This document shows, one piece after another, positions 19,110-27,819 of a stretch of 64,000 nucleotides of DNA. The first letter of the stretch is position 1, and the number at the start of each line of letters is the position of its first letter. Made by a program: the position numbers and the translations under genes. Origin of the DNA: Nitrosophilus labii. Its GTDB lineage: Bacteria; Campylobacterota; Campylobacteria; Campylobacterales; Nitratiruptoraceae. The notes under the pieces were generated by a model that saw nothing but the letters and a program-made list of their open reading frames with translations, was not told the DNA's origin and searched no databases. The stretch lies in NCBI RefSeq assembly GCF_014466985.1, contig NZ_AP022826.1, forward strand, positions 1,612,001-1,676,000, in the 5' to 3' direction.

Positions 19110-19185
19110 TTTTGTTGAGTTGTTAAGTAGTTGAGTGGAATATCTATCGTTACTGCTCAACTAATTTAACTTTTTTAACTTTTTA
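19110..19185. repeat. Fold-back repeat tract between sqr and the 57-residue gene
   Basis: GTTGAGT, TGTTAAG and TAGTTGAG words are followed 20 bases on by their complement CTCAACTA-ATTTAAC. The core arms are 19128-19135 and 19156-19163. Words are shared with the tract after ppk. Confidence 0.55.
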
Positions 19186-19206
19186 ACCAAAATAAGGAGA
19201 AAAAAA

Positions 19207-19380
19207 ATGGCTTACAAAGAGATTCAAAAAGATATTAAACCATATGACGGAAAAACTTTTGGAACAATGATACCAGGCCCTTTTCAAAGGTTCTTGAGAA
19301 CTTGTAAGATATGGCAGTTTATAAGATTTATTATAATCAACCTCAAAATGCTTAGAGTTGTTGCAAAAAGCCACAATTAA
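19207..19380 (+). CDS. 57-residue basic protein after sqr
   Basis: A short ORF with an excellent ribosome site (AAGGAG, then seven A) and a complete start and stop. It begins MAYKEIQKDIKPYDGKTFG, then TMIPGPFQRFLRTCKIWQF and a C-terminal hydrophobic, basic helix (IRFIIINLKMLRVV). The tail would bind a membrane surface. Codon use and the following hairpin support it as a real gene. I do not recognise a family. Its position suggests co-transcription with sqr and perhaps a role as a small partner or anchor of SQR; that is inference. Confidence 0.75.
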   Translation: MAYKEIQKDIKPYDGKTFGTMIPGPFQRFLRTCKIWQFIRFIIINLKMLRVVAKSHN

Positions 19381-19388
19381 GCATATTT

Positions 19389-19405
19389 AGGGGCTTTTTG
19401 CCCCT
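19389..19405 (+). terminator. Terminator-like hairpin after the sqr unit
   Basis: AGGGGC and GCCCCT form a 6-bp GC-rich stem around a TTTTT loop, nine bases past the stop codon. The trailing sequence TATTTCTTC is only moderately T-rich. Confidence 0.6.
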
Positions 19406-19438
19406 TATTTCTTCATATAATCTTCTAAGGAATTGCTA

Positions 19439-20224
19439 ATGGCAAAAATTTTAACCTATCCTGACAAGACACTGCTGCAAATTTCAGGTTTAGTTAGAGA
19501 TTTTAACGATATCTCCGTAAAAGAGACCATAGAGAAGTTAAAAAAGACTATTGAAGAAAACAATATCAAAGGTCTAAGCGCAATTCAGATAGGTATACCT
19601 AAAAGAATAATCGTCTTCAAAGATAAAAACCAAGAATTTGTAACAATGATAAATCCCGCAATTTTTGGAAAAAGCGGAAAACTTATCGATTCTACGGAGA
19701 GCGATGAGAGCTTACCCGATATTGAAGTAACAGTTAAAAGATATGACACTATAAAAATAATGTATCAAGATATAGACAAAAATGATAAATTCTTAACAGT
19801 AAGCGGAGATGAGGCTATATTTTTGCAAAGAAAAATAGATATGGCTTATGGCGGATATCTTTTTGACAAGTTAGACAAAAAGAAACAGAAAGAGTTTTTT
19901 AAACAGTACGGTTCCTACGGCGATACTTGTCCTAGTTATTTTGTAAAAGACAAAATAATAAAAGCTTTAAGATATACGCTAACCTTACATACTATTTTAT
20001 TGGTCGCTAGTCTCTTTTTTCAATTTGCAAAATTTGTTATAACATATAAAACTCCTATTTTTATATTAGAATTTGCTTGGGTAATTTTTTATGCATTATA
20101 TGCAAAATATGAGACCCAAAAATATAAAAACTGTACAAGCTGCCAAGGAGCAAATATTTTTGGCACAAGCGCCATATATTTGACAATAATCTTTACAATT
20201 TATATAATTGCCCTGTTTCTTTAA
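19439..20224 (+). CDS. Peptide-deformylase-like domain without metal site, fused to a membrane domain
   Basis: A 261-residue protein starting at the ATG seven bases after AAGGA. Residues 1-140 match peptide deformylase in outline: MAKILTYPDKTL at the N-terminus, KGLSAIQIG (residues 45-52, usually GxGLAAxQ), INPAI, DESLP (usually EGCLS, so the metal cysteine is Ser) and QRKIDMAYGGYLFD (usually QHEIDHLxGxLFID, so both metal histidines and the catalytic Glu are replaced). It cannot be a normal deformylase. Residues 180-260 hold three hydrophobic segments, with a CTSC pair (232-235) between the second and third. Function unknown. It sits between the sqr unit and a symporter. Confidence 0.75.
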   Translation: MAKILTYPDKTLLQISGLVRDFNDISVKETIEKLKKTIEENNIKGLSAIQIGIPKRIIVFKDKNQEFVTMINPAIFGKSGKLIDSTESDESLPDIEVTVKRYDTIKIMYQDIDKNDKFLTVSGDEAIFLQRKIDMAYGGYLFDKLDKKKQKEFFKQYGSYGDTCPSYFVKDKIIKALRYTLTLHTILLVASLFFQFAKFVITYKTPIFILEFAWVIFYALYAKYETQKYKNCTSCQGANIFGTSAIYLTIIFTIYIIALFL

Positions 20225-20244
20225 GATAATATAAAGGGGCGGGG

Positions 20245-21453
20245 ATGAATAAAAAAGTGTTAAATTTAGAAAACTTAACACTACTTTCTATAATTTTAGG
20301 CGTAATTTTTGGCTACTTCTTTAAAGATTTAGCCCTTAACTTGAAAGTAATTGGCGACATCTACATAGCGCTTCTAAAAATGCTTATCATTCCGCTTGTT
20401 TTCGCATCAATTTTCATCGCCATTTTAGGGTTGAAAAGTAGCGATGATCTAAAATCGATAGGGTTAAAATCTTTTATATATTATCTCTCTACCACATCGC
20501 TAGCAGTTATTTTAGGGCTTATAGTAGTAAATATTTTCGATCCCGGCTCCAATATGCAGCTTCCACAAGATATCTCTTCGGATATTCAGCCAAAAGATGT
20601 AAATATAAACGATTTTTTACTCTCTTTCATACCATCAAACATATTTTACGCGTTTGCTAACGGGCAGATTTTGCCTATTATATTTTTTGCAATTATGTTT
20701 GCGATAGCAACTATGTATATTCAAAAAGATAAAAAAGAGACACTTTACAACTTTTTCGACTCCATAAACGACTCTATGATGGTTTTGGCAAAATGGATCA
20801 TAAATCTAACGCCAATAGGCGTATTTTTTCTTATTGCCTACACAATAGCCAAAAACGGGATAGATCCTTTGATAAATCTATACAGTTATGTTTTAACAGT
20901 ACTTTTTGCCCTATTTTTACATGCAGTTGTTACACTTGGAGCTATTTTGTATTTCATTACCAAAATAGATCCTATTACATATTTTACAAAAATCAAAGAG
21001 GCTTTGATGGTCTCCTTTTCAACAGCTTCAAGTTCAGCTACGCTGCCCGTTTCTATAGAAGTAGCAAAAACAAACGCCAATGTTGATAAAAAAGTAGCCG
21101 GGTTTGTCCTTCCTCTTGGAGCCACTATAAATATGGACGGAACCGCGCTTTATGAATCGATAGCAGTTATGTTTATAGCCAATATCAGCGGAGTGGAACT
21201 TACATTTGCTCAGCAAGTAACAATTTTTGTTACAGCAACTTTTGCCTCAATAGGCGCAGCCGGTATCCCAGGTGCCGGTCTTATCATGATGACTATGATA
21301 CTTGAGAGTGTAGGACTACCTGTCGAATATATAGCTTTAATCATTGCCGTAGATAGATTTTTGGATATGTTTAGAACCAGTATAAACGTCTGGGGAGATC
21401 TTATAGGTGCAAAAGTCGTTGATACTCTAGTTTTTCGCAAAACAAAGATTTAA
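20245..21453 (+). CDS. Dicarboxylate/amino acid:cation symporter (SLC1/DAACS family)
   Basis: A 402-residue membrane carrier of the glutamate/dicarboxylate symporter family. Signature elements are SSSATLPVSIE (the serine-rich HP1 tip), GATINMDGTALYE (the NMDGT motif that binds sodium and substrate) and GIPGAGLIMM (HP2). It would import glutamate, aspartate or C4-dicarboxylates with Na+ or H+. Sequence alone does not choose between GltP, GltT and DctA. A GGGGCGGGG stretch serves as ribosome site directly before the ATG. The gene is convergent with dnaQ. Confidence 0.92.
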   Translation: MNKKVLNLENLTLLSIILGVIFGYFFKDLALNLKVIGDIYIALLKMLIIPLVFASIFIAILGLKSSDDLKSIGLKSFIYYLSTTSLAVILGLIVVNIFDPGSNMQLPQDISSDIQPKDVNINDFLLSFIPSNIFYAFANGQILPIIFFAIMFAIATMYIQKDKKETLYNFFDSINDSMMVLAKWIINLTPIGVFFLIAYTIAKNGIDPLINLYSYVLTVLFALFLHAVVTLGAILYFITKIDPITYFTKIKEALMVSFSTASSSATLPVSIEVAKTNANVDKKVAGFVLPLGATINMDGTALYESIAVMFIANISGVELTFAQQVTIFVTATFASIGAAGIPGAGLIMMTMILESVGLPVEYIALIIAVDRFLDMFRTSINVWGDLIGAKVVDTLVFRKTKI

Positions 21454-21489
21454 AAAAAAGAAGACTTAAGTAGGCTAAAAACCTCTATC

Positions 21490-22281
21490 TTACTTCGCCT
21501 CTTCCCTTTTTTTACACTCTTTAGCGGTTACTTTTTTCCCTTTTTTACTAAAATCTATCAAATCCTCCGTTGTCTTTATACTGCTAGGAATATTTTTAAA
21601 CGAGATCTCCAAAATTTTTAGAGCGGTCAAAGCATCGGCATATGCTCTATGGTGTATAAGCGAATTTATACCAAGAGTTTCGTTTAGATAACTAAGTCCG
21701 TACTTTTCACTCTCTATTGTCCTTCTTGCGAGATCAATGGTACAGAGTTTTCTGTTAGCCAGCTTTTCAAATCCAAGCTCATTTAGTTTATCCGATAAAA
21801 AATTATAATCAAAATTTACATTATGCGCTACAAAAACACTGTCACCCAAAAACTCTTTAAAACTTTTTAAAACCTCTTGCTGAGTTGGAGCCAAAGTAAG
21901 ATCTTCCAAAGTAATCCCTGTTAGTTTGGATATATATTCGGGCAACTCCTTTGCATGTACAAAACTTTCAAATCTATCTAAGACTTGACCCTTTTTATAT
22001 TTAATGGCTCCTATTTCAATAACTTGAGAGTTAAAAGATTTACTGCCGCTGGTTTCTATATCTACTATAACGTACTCTTGGTCTTTATAATCTGTTTTGG
22101 CAGTCTTTAAAAATACATTTCCTTTATCTAAATCTATAGGAAAGCCTCTTGCGATGAGCGTTTGAAAAATGAGTTCGGGATCTTCAAACATTCCGTAGAG
22201 TGCAACAAGTATGTTGTTAAACTCCTCTTTTTTTATATCCTTTTTTCTCAATTTTTGCGCAAGCTTATCAAGTTTATTCAA
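21490..22281 (-). CDS. dnaQ: DEDDh 3'-5' exonuclease, DnaQ/Pol III epsilon-like
   Basis: A 263-residue protein with an N-terminal helical extension of about 65 residues and then the exonuclease fold: VIVDIETSG (ExoI), VFVAHNVNFDYNFL (ExoII) and HHRAYADALTAL (ExoIII), giving the complete DEDDh set. It is a proofreading-type exonuclease. The start is a TTG overlapping the trpF stop by eight bases; an internal ATG near residue 31 is a possible alternative. A dnaQ gene next to rpe is the order I know from Helicobacter pylori. Confidence 0.88.
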   Translation of the reverse strand: MNKLDKLAQKLRKKDIKKEEFNNILVALYGMFEDPELIFQTLIARGFPIDLDKGNVFLKTAKTDYKDQEYVIVDIETSGSKSFNSQVIEIGAIKYKKGQVLDRFESFVHAKELPEYISKLTGITLEDLTLAPTQQEVLKSFKEFLGDSVFVAHNVNFDYNFLSDKLNELGFEKLANRKLCTIDLARRTIESEKYGLSYLNETLGINSLIHHRAYADALTALKILEISFKNIPSSIKTTEDLIDFSKKGKKVTAKECKKREEAK

Positions 22282-22867
22282 AACTTTTAGCCTTTTTTAT
22301 AAATTGCAAAACTTTTTGGTGATCTTTTTTACCTTTGCTCTTTTCAACCCCGCTACTAACATCCACCCCGAAAAAACCTTTATCTTTTACACTATCTAGA
22401 TTTTGCGGGTTAAGACCGCCGGCAAGGATGATCTTGGACGTGTCAACACCTTCAAACCAATCTAGTCTAACTCTCTTTCCACTTCCTCCATACTCACGGG
22501 CATACGCATCAACGAGTCTATACTCATCTTCATATTTTGTGATATCTTCTTTAGTTTTTGCTCTAATTACTTTTATATGTTTTACCGTCAAATTGTCATA
22601 AAACTCTTTGTTGGCTTCAAAATGAATCTGCGCCAAAGATAGATTGCAATCATGACATATCTGGTTGACATATTGACTTTTAACATTTACAAAAAGACCT
22701 ACTCTTTCTACAAAAGGAGGAAGTTTTTCAATAATCTCTTTTGCCTTTTTTGGTTCTATATATCTTGGCGATTTTTCATAAAACACGAACCCTAAAGCAT
22801 CAGCTCCCGCTTTTACGGCAAAAAGCGCATCTTCTATATTTGTTATTCCGCAGATTTTTACTCTCAA
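22274..22867 (-). CDS. trpF: Phosphoribosylanthranilate isomerase
   Basis: A 197-residue TIM-barrel enzyme of tryptophan synthesis, converting PRA to CdRP. The N-terminus VKICGITNIEDALFAVKAGADALGF has the catalytic cysteine, and the barrel's phosphate site is in ILAGGLNPQNL and GVDVSSGVE, where the catalytic Asp lies. Length is typical. It sits between rpe and dnaQ with almost no spacing, so it is part of that operon and not in a trp cluster. Confidence 0.95.
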   Translation of the reverse strand: MRVKICGITNIEDALFAVKAGADALGFVFYEKSPRYIEPKKAKEIIEKLPPFVERVGLFVNVKSQYVNQICHDCNLSLAQIHFEANKEFYDNLTVKHIKVIRAKTKEDITKYEDEYRLVDAYAREYGGSGKRVRLDWFEGVDTSKIILAGGLNPQNLDSVKDKGFFGVDVSSGVEKSKGKKDHQKVLQFIKKAKSFE

Positions 22868-22868
22868 A

Positions 22869-23507
22869 TCAGACCTTTAAACTCTCTATCGCAGCTTTTT
22901 TATCTTTTTGTTTAAAAATATAGCTGCCGCTAACCACTATATCTACTCCGGCACTCTTTAGCTCTTTTACATTTTTATCGCTTACTCCTCCATCAACCTC
23001 TATAAGACAGTCTGGATTTTTAGCTTCACACATCTCTTTTACTTCGCAAATTTTTTCATATATAGGTATAAATTTTTGTCCTCCAAAACCGGGATTTACG
23101 CTCATAAGCAAAACCATGTCTATATCTTCTATCAGATATTCTATAAGCTTTGGGGTAGTTCCTGGATTTAACACAAGAGCAGGTTTTATTCCGTAATTTC
23201 TAATCTTTTGAATAAGTCTGTGAGGATGTTTTTCCTCCTCTACATGAAAAGAGATATATTCTGGTTTAAACTCTGCAAACAAATCCACAAAAAAGGCATT
23301 ATTTTGAACCATCAAATGAATATCCAAAGGCTTTGTGGCAGCTTTGGCAACAGCTTCTACCACAATAGGCCCTATAGTCATATTCGGTACAAAATGACCA
23401 TCCATAACATCGATATGGATAAGATCGGCCCCACCTTCGCAAATATCTTTTACCTCTTCAGCCAATCTTCCAAAATCGGCACTCAATATGCTCGGAGCAA
23501 CTAACAT
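22869..23507 (-). CDS. rpe: Ribulose-phosphate 3-epimerase
   Basis: A 212-residue Rpe starting at the ATG of MLVAPSILSADFG, preceded by AAGGAAG; a longer frame from 23576 has no support. Metal-binding histidines and aspartates occur in IHIDVMDGHFVPN and DIHLMV, and the phosphate loop in EVDGGVSDKN and VSGSYIFK. It interconverts ribulose-5-phosphate and xylulose-5-phosphate in the pentose phosphate pathway. It heads the rpe-trpF-dnaQ operon. Confidence 0.96.
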   Translation of the reverse strand: MLVAPSILSADFGRLAEEVKDICEGGADLIHIDVMDGHFVPNMTIGPIVVEAVAKAATKPLDIHLMVQNNAFFVDLFAEFKPEYISFHVEEEKHPHRLIQKIRNYGIKPALVLNPGTTPKLIEYLIEDIDMVLLMSVNPGFGGQKFIPIYEKICEVKEMCEAKNPDCLIEVDGGVSDKNVKELKSAGVDIVVSGSYIFKQKDKKAAIESLKV

Positions 23508-23668
23508 TATCTTCCTTTTTATAAAATAACATCTGAGTCTAAATTTATTTGAAATCTTAAATAACTTAATATACAACTTATGATAAAATCATGATATTAT
23601 ATCAAAAAAGATAGTCTCTTAAAACTGAAACAGAGTTTAAATTCATTCAACTTTAAGGTTCAATCGGC

Positions 23669-23674
23669 TACAAT
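23669..23674 (+). promoter_or_regulatory. -10 box of rpmB
   Basis: TACAAT, preceded by GGC, lies 34 bases before the rpmB ATG. Confidence 0.4.
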
Positions 23675-23707
23675 TCAAAGCTAAATTATTGAGAGAAGGT
23701 GAAAAAA

Positions 23708-23902
23708 ATGTCAAGAAAATGCGCTATAACAGGTAAAGGTCCAAGAACTGGACATAATGTAAGTCACGCAAACAATAAAACAAAAAGAAGATTTTTGCCA
23801 AACCTTAGAACCGTTAGAATAACACTTCCAGACGGAACAAGAAAAAAGATCAAAGTAGCAGCCTCAACTCTAAGAACTATGAAGAAAAAATCGCTAATAT
23901 AA
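23708..23902 (+). CDS. rpmB: 50S ribosomal protein L28
   Basis: A 64-residue L28 that begins [21 protein letters not shown]. The short frame is chosen because AGAAGGTG serves as ribosome site and the family begins with MS-R-x-C; a GTG three codons upstream is unlikely. L28 binds 23S rRNA in the large subunit. It is monocistronic: its stop codon lies within a strong terminator hairpin. Confidence 0.97.
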   Translation: MSRKCAITGKGPRTGHNVSHANNKTKRRFLPNLRTVRITLPDGTRKKIKVAASTLRTMKKKSLI

Positions 23903-23912
23903 GCGATTTTTT
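23885..23912 (+). terminator. Rho-independent terminator overlapping the rpmB stop codon
   Basis: AAAAAATCGCT pairs with AGCGATTTTTT (11 bp) around a six-base loop that contains the TAA stop. The T-run is the outer end of the right arm. The left arm encodes the last Lys-Lys-Ser residues of L28. Confidence 0.85.
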
Positions 23913-23971
23913 CACCTCTTCCTCCCACTTCTTTTTTAGATAAATTTTTTTATAAACTTTAAGGATCCGCT

Positions 23972-25156
23972 ATGTTCAAACTTATCCCTACTAAAGACGG
24001 TATAGAATCGGTTGAAGGTTTTTATTGTGATGGTTTGAATGCAGGTTTAAAAAAAGATGGGTTAGACCTAGGTTTTATATACTCAGATACCATTTGCGAA
24101 ATATCAGCACTATTTACAAAAAACAGATTTCAAGCCGCACCTTTGAAACATTTTCAAAAACATAATATCACAAAAAGCAACTTTTTACTTGTAAATTCAA
24201 AAAACGCAAACGCTATGACCGGTGAAAAAGGGATAGATGATATAGAAGAGATTTTAGAGTATGCAAAAAAGATTTTCCCTAGCATCGATAACCCTATAAT
24301 GAGCTCAACTGGCGTTATAGGCGTACCGCTTCCAAAAGAAAAGATAAAATCTGCACTTGAAAAACTTGACCTAAGCTCAAAAAACTCTCTAAATTTTGCA
24401 AAATCTATAATGACAACAGATACTTTTGAGAAAATGATCTCTTTTAAAGTTGAGCTAAATAATAAAAAAAGTTTCAATATAGCAGGAGTAGCAAAAGGAG
24501 CTGGTATGATAAATCCAGCTCTTGCTACAATGCTCTGTTTTATCATAACCGATGCAGATATACCTAAAAAAGATATGGACGAACTTCTGCACAAAAATGT
24601 AGAAACCACATTCAATGCTATCAGTGTAGATGGAGACAGATCTACCAACGATACCGTAATGCTTTTTAGCAATAAAAAAAGCGGTGTTTATGATAAAGAT
24701 GCTTTTGATTTTGCTTTATATAAAATAATGCATCATCTTGCTCTACAGATAGTTAAAGACGGAGAAGGGGCGAAAAAATTAGTAGGGTTTGAGATAACAG
24801 GCGCAAAAAATGATACTGAAGCAAAAATTGCTGCACAAGCTTTAACGAATTCTCTCTTAGTAAAAACAGCAATTTTCGGCGAAGATCCAAACTGGGGAAG
24901 AATCGCTTCAACTATTGGAGCTAGCGGGATTGAGTGCTATGAAGATAGATTAAAAATCAGTTTTGAAGATGTTTTGGTTTACGATAAAGGAGAGATACTT
25001 TTTACTCCCCAAATAGAGGGAATGGCTCATCAAGTTATGAAAAGAGATGAGTTTACAATAAAGTGCGATCTAGGAATTGCCCAAGGAAGATTTAAAGCGT
25101 ATGGATGTGATCTTGGATACGAATACGTAAAAATTAATGCAGAATATAGAACATAA
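23972..25156 (+). CDS. argJ: Bifunctional ornithine acetyltransferase/N-acetylglutamate synthase
   Basis: A 394-residue ArgJ. The self-cleavage site that makes the alpha and beta chains is the Ala-Thr bond in NPALATML (about residue 180); the threonine becomes the catalytic N-terminus of the beta chain. Other conserved parts are AVAKGAGMINP-like GVAKGAGMI, SVDGDRSTNDT and GEDPNWGRI. It recycles the acetyl group in arginine synthesis. The C-terminus CDLGYEYVKINAEYRT is complete. A DUF465 gene follows. Confidence 0.96.
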   Translation: MFKLIPTKDGIESVEGFYCDGLNAGLKKDGLDLGFIYSDTICEISALFTKNRFQAAPLKHFQKHNITKSNFLLVNSKNANAMTGEKGIDDIEEILEYAKKIFPSIDNPIMSSTGVIGVPLPKEKIKSALEKLDLSSKNSLNFAKSIMTTDTFEKMISFKVELNNKKSFNIAGVAKGAGMINPALATMLCFIITDADIPKKDMDELLHKNVETTFNAISVDGDRSTNDTVMLFSNKKSGVYDKDAFDFALYKIMHHLALQIVKDGEGAKKLVGFEITGAKNDTEAKIAAQALTNSLLVKTAIFGEDPNWGRIASTIGASGIECYEDRLKISFEDVLVYDKGEILFTPQIEGMAHQVMKRDEFTIKCDLGIAQGRFKAYGCDLGYEYVKINAEYRT

Positions 25157-25221
25157 ATGCTAAAATTATCTACAGAAGCAATACCTAAACAAAAGTTTGC
25201 AAGCAATAAAAAGGAGATAAA

Positions 25222-25455
25222 ATGTTAGAAGAATTCCCAAAAGAGATAGTAGAAGAGCTAAAAGCAAAAGATCCTCATTTTGATGCAATAGTCACTAAAC
25301 ATAACGAGCTAGACGAAATTGTAACGGAAGTAGAAGAGGGACGCGAATATATGGAAGATTTGGAACTTGAGAAACTAAAACTTGAAAAATTGAAACTAAA
25401 AGATGAAGCTTACCATCTAATGAACAAATATATGAAAGAAAAAGGTCTCAAATAA
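25222..25455 (+). CDS. DUF465 (YdcH-type) small helical protein
   Basis: A 77-residue protein with the DUF465 pattern: a helix ending in FDAIVTKHNELDEIVTEVE and the tail LKLKDEAYHLMNKYMKE. It would form a short helical hairpin. The central heptads (LELEKLKLEKLKLKDE) are strongly repetitive. Members are widespread and of unknown function. The ribosome site is AAAGGAG. It may share a transcript with argJ, 65 bases upstream. Confidence 0.8.
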   Translation: MLEEFPKEIVEELKAKDPHFDAIVTKHNELDEIVTEVEEGREYMEDLELEKLKLEKLKLKDEAYHLMNKYMKEKGLK

Positions 25456-25524
25456 GGACAAAAAAAATAAGTCAAGGTAAAAACTTATAATAGTAAAGAA
25501 ATAAGCTTGAGATGAAGTATGCAA

Positions 25525-25555
25525 GGCGTTTAACGAGACCTACTCTTTAAACGCC
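25525..25555. terminator. Inverted repeat at the accA 3' end
   Basis: GGCGTTTAA and TTAAACGCC form a perfect 9-bp stem around 13 bases that include the accA stop codon. It lies between the convergent DUF465 and accA genes and may end transcription from both sides, though no long T-run flanks it. Confidence 0.5.
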
Positions 25556-26475
25556 CCTTTACTTACTAATTTCTGATATCTTAAACTAAGCCTTTCTTCT
25601 GAAGATAAGCCGGAGAGCTCCTTCACACTTTTTAAATAATACTCCTTCAAAGCCTTAGCGGCACCCTCTTTATCACGATGAGCGCCTATAAGCGGCTCTT
25701 CAATGATATCATCTACAAGACCTAGCTCTTTTAGATCCTCGGCGGTTATTTTTAAAGCTTTGGTAGCCTGCTCAACTTTAGCAGGATCATTCCATAAAAT
25801 CGCGGCACAACCTTCAGGAGAGATAACACTAAATACCGAATATCTCATCATCGCAAGTTTGTCAGCCACACCTATGGCCAAAGCCCCACCGCTTCCACCT
25901 TCTCCTATCACGATAGAGACTGTTACCGTATCGAGTCTGCTAAGCTCTAAAAGATTTCTTGCAATCGCCTCACTCTGCCCTCTCTCCTCGGCGCCAATTC
26001 CAGGATACGCTCCCGGCGTATCTATAAGCATCAAGACTGGAATACCAAATTTTTCAGCCATTTTAGCGGCTCTAAGAGCTTTTCTATACCCTTCCGGGTG
26101 AGGCATTCCGAAATTTCTTTTAATCTTGTTTTTGGTTCCCCTGCCCTTTTGCTCTCCTATAAGCATAGTTCTTTGACCATCAATATATCCAAGATAACAT
26201 ATAATTGCAGGATCGTCTCTATAACATCTATCACCATGAATTTCATAAGGCTCTTCCATCAAAAGTCTTACATAATCCAAAGCATAAGGTCTGTCCGGAT
26301 GCCTTGCAAGCTGAAGTTTTTGAAAATCGGATAGATTTTTATACGTTTTAGAGACCTCTTTTTCCAAATCTTTTTTCAATATCTCAACGGCAGCCTCATC
26401 ACCTCTAGCTTTTGCAGCTTCAATCTGCTCTTCAATCTGTTTTATTTTTTGTTCAAAATCAAGGTATGTTGCCAA
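25540..26475 (-). CDS. accA: Acetyl-CoA carboxylase carboxyltransferase alpha subunit
   Basis: A 311-residue AccA. After an N-terminal coiled helix ([22 protein letters not shown]) comes the crotonase-like fold with [49 protein letters not shown] and [14 protein letters not shown]. It transfers carboxyl groups from biotin to acetyl-CoA to make malonyl-CoA, working with AccD (not seen here). It follows fabF by nine bases, so the fatty-acid genes form one operon. Confidence 0.96.
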   Translation of the reverse strand: MATYLDFEQKIKQIEEQIEAAKARGDEAAVEILKKDLEKEVSKTYKNLSDFQKLQLARHPDRPYALDYVRLLMEEPYEIHGDRCYRDDPAIICYLGYIDGQRTMLIGEQKGRGTKNKIKRNFGMPHPEGYRKALRAAKMAEKFGIPVLMLIDTPGAYPGIGAEERGQSEAIARNLLELSRLDTVTVSIVIGEGGSGGALAIGVADKLAMMRYSVFSVISPEGCAAILWNDPAKVEQATKALKITAEDLKELGLVDDIIEEPLIGAHRDKEGAAKALKEYYLKSVKELSGLSSEERLSLRYQKLVSKGAFKE

Positions 26476-26484
26476 AATCAGCCC

Positions 26485-27708
26485 TTAAACTTTTTTAAAA
26501 ATCACAACTCCATTCGTTCCACCAAAACCGAAAGAGTTACTCATAACCACATTTAGCTTCGCCTCTCTAGCTTGATTTGGTACATAATCAAGATCACAAT
26601 CAGGATCAGGTGTTTCATAGTTTATAGTAGGAGGAATCACTCCTTTATCCATAGCCATCAAAGATATAACGGCTTCTATCGCTCCTGCAGCACCCAAACA
26701 GTGTGCTATCTGTCCTTTTGTAGAGCTTACAGGAGGACATTGCTCTTTTGTACCAAAAAGTTTTTTTATTGCCATAGTTTCATACATATCGTTATATTTC
26801 GTACTTGTTCCATGCGCATTTATATAATCGATATTTATATTTCCAGCCATTTGTAAAGCCGCTTTCATTGCCCTGTAAGCCCCCTCTCCTTCAGGAGCCG
26901 GTGTAGTAATATGGTTCGCGTCTCCACTTTCACCAAAACCTACAATCTCAGCATAAATCTTAGCGCCTCTTTTTTTAGCCGCTTCATACTCTTCAAGGAT
27001 CAAAGCCCCGGCACCTTCACCCATCACAAAACCGTCTCTATCTGCATCAAAAGGGCGTGAAGCGTGCTTTGGATCATCGTTTCTTGTTGAGAGTGCTTTC
27101 ATTGCGGCAAAACCGCCGATTCCTATAGGACATATCGCAGCTTCCGCTCCCACAACAAGCATTCTATCGGCTCCACCAAGCAATATTGTCTTAACAGCTT
27201 CCGTAATCGCGTGAGTACCAGCCGCACAAGCCGTGACACTTGATATATTTGGTCCTTTTAAGTTATTCTCAATAGATATAAATCCACCTAACATATTAAC
27301 CAGTGCGGAAGGGATGAAAAAGGGACTTATTCTTTTAGGTCCTCTTGTATCGCAGATAACGGAGTTCTTCTCTATATTTTGAAGCCCACCTATACCGGAA
27401 GCAGAGCTTATTCCAAATCTTTCTCTCTCAACACTATCATCAATACTCGCATCTTTTATCGCTTCTTGAGCCGCTTTTATACCAAGATGAATAAATCTAT
27501 CTGCTTTTTTAACCTCTTTAGGATCCATTATGGTTTTAGGATCAAAATCTTTTACTTCGGCCGCAATTTTTACGCTGTGATTTGTCGGATCGAAAGAGGT
27601 TATTGTATCTACTCCACATTCACCATTTATAATGGCCTCAAAAGAGCTATCTTTATCATTTCCTAAAGCATTTATCATTCCGAGTCCGGTTATTACCACT
27701 CTTTTCAC
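26485..27708 (-). CDS. fabF: 3-oxoacyl-[ACP] synthase II
   Basis: A 407-residue condensing enzyme. The Cys-His-His triad is visible: SSVTACAAGTHAI (active cysteine), NAHGTSTKYND and KGQIAHCLGAAGAIEA. The N-terminus VVITGLGMINALGND and the C-terminal SNSFGFGGTNGVVIFKK are standard. It elongates acyl-ACP with malonyl-ACP. It lies after acpP and before accA on the same strand; a fold-back repeat separates it from acpP. Confidence 0.97.
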   Translation of the reverse strand: MKRVVITGLGMINALGNDKDSSFEAIINGECGVDTITSFDPTNHSVKIAAEVKDFDPKTIMDPKEVKKADRFIHLGIKAAQEAIKDASIDDSVERERFGISSASGIGGLQNIEKNSVICDTRGPKRISPFFIPSALVNMLGGFISIENNLKGPNISSVTACAAGTHAITEAVKTILLGGADRMLVVGAEAAICPIGIGGFAAMKALSTRNDDPKHASRPFDADRDGFVMGEGAGALILEEYEAAKKRGAKIYAEIVGFGESGDANHITTPAPEGEGAYRAMKAALQMAGNINIDYINAHGTSTKYNDMYETMAIKKLFGTKEQCPPVSSTKGQIAHCLGAAGAIEAVISLMAMDKGVIPPTINYETPDPDCDLDYVPNQAREAKLNVVMSNSFGFGGTNGVVIFKKV

Positions 27709-27720
27709 AACTTATCCTTT

Positions 27721-27787
27721 TAAGTGTCAAGTGTTAAGTATTAAGTGCTACATCATGCATAATCTATAACACTTAGCACTTAACACT
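27721..27787. repeat. Period-7 fold-back repeat between acpP and fabF
   Basis: Four in-phase heptamers of the AAGTGTC/AAGTGTT/AAGTATT/AAGTGCT type are followed by complementary CTTAGCA and CTTAACA words. The best arms, AGTGTTAAGT (27730-27739) and ACTTAACACT (27778-27787), pair perfectly over 10 bp. Confidence 0.8.
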
Positions 27788-27796
27788 GCTAGTTTA

Positions 27797-27816
27797 TTGC
27801 AGGCCAACGCCTGCAA
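27797..27816. terminator. GC-rich hairpin just after acpP
   Basis: TTGCAGGC and GCCTGCAA form a perfect 8-bp stem around a four-base loop, three bases past the acpP stop in the direction of transcription. No T-run follows, so it may protect the acpP 3' end or partly attenuate read-through into fabF. Confidence 0.5.
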
Positions 27817-27819
27817 AAA

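Noticed and set aside
21454-21489. Terminator between the symporter and dnaQ
   Set aside because: Only scattered short complementarity is seen; no stem of more than four or five bases with a T-run.
24154-24672. 172-residue reverse-strand ORF
   Set aside because: It is antisense to argJ, low in complexity and without a recognisable domain.
25703-26101. 132-residue forward ORF
   Set aside because: It is the complement of accA codons; the serine/proline-rich product has no family features.
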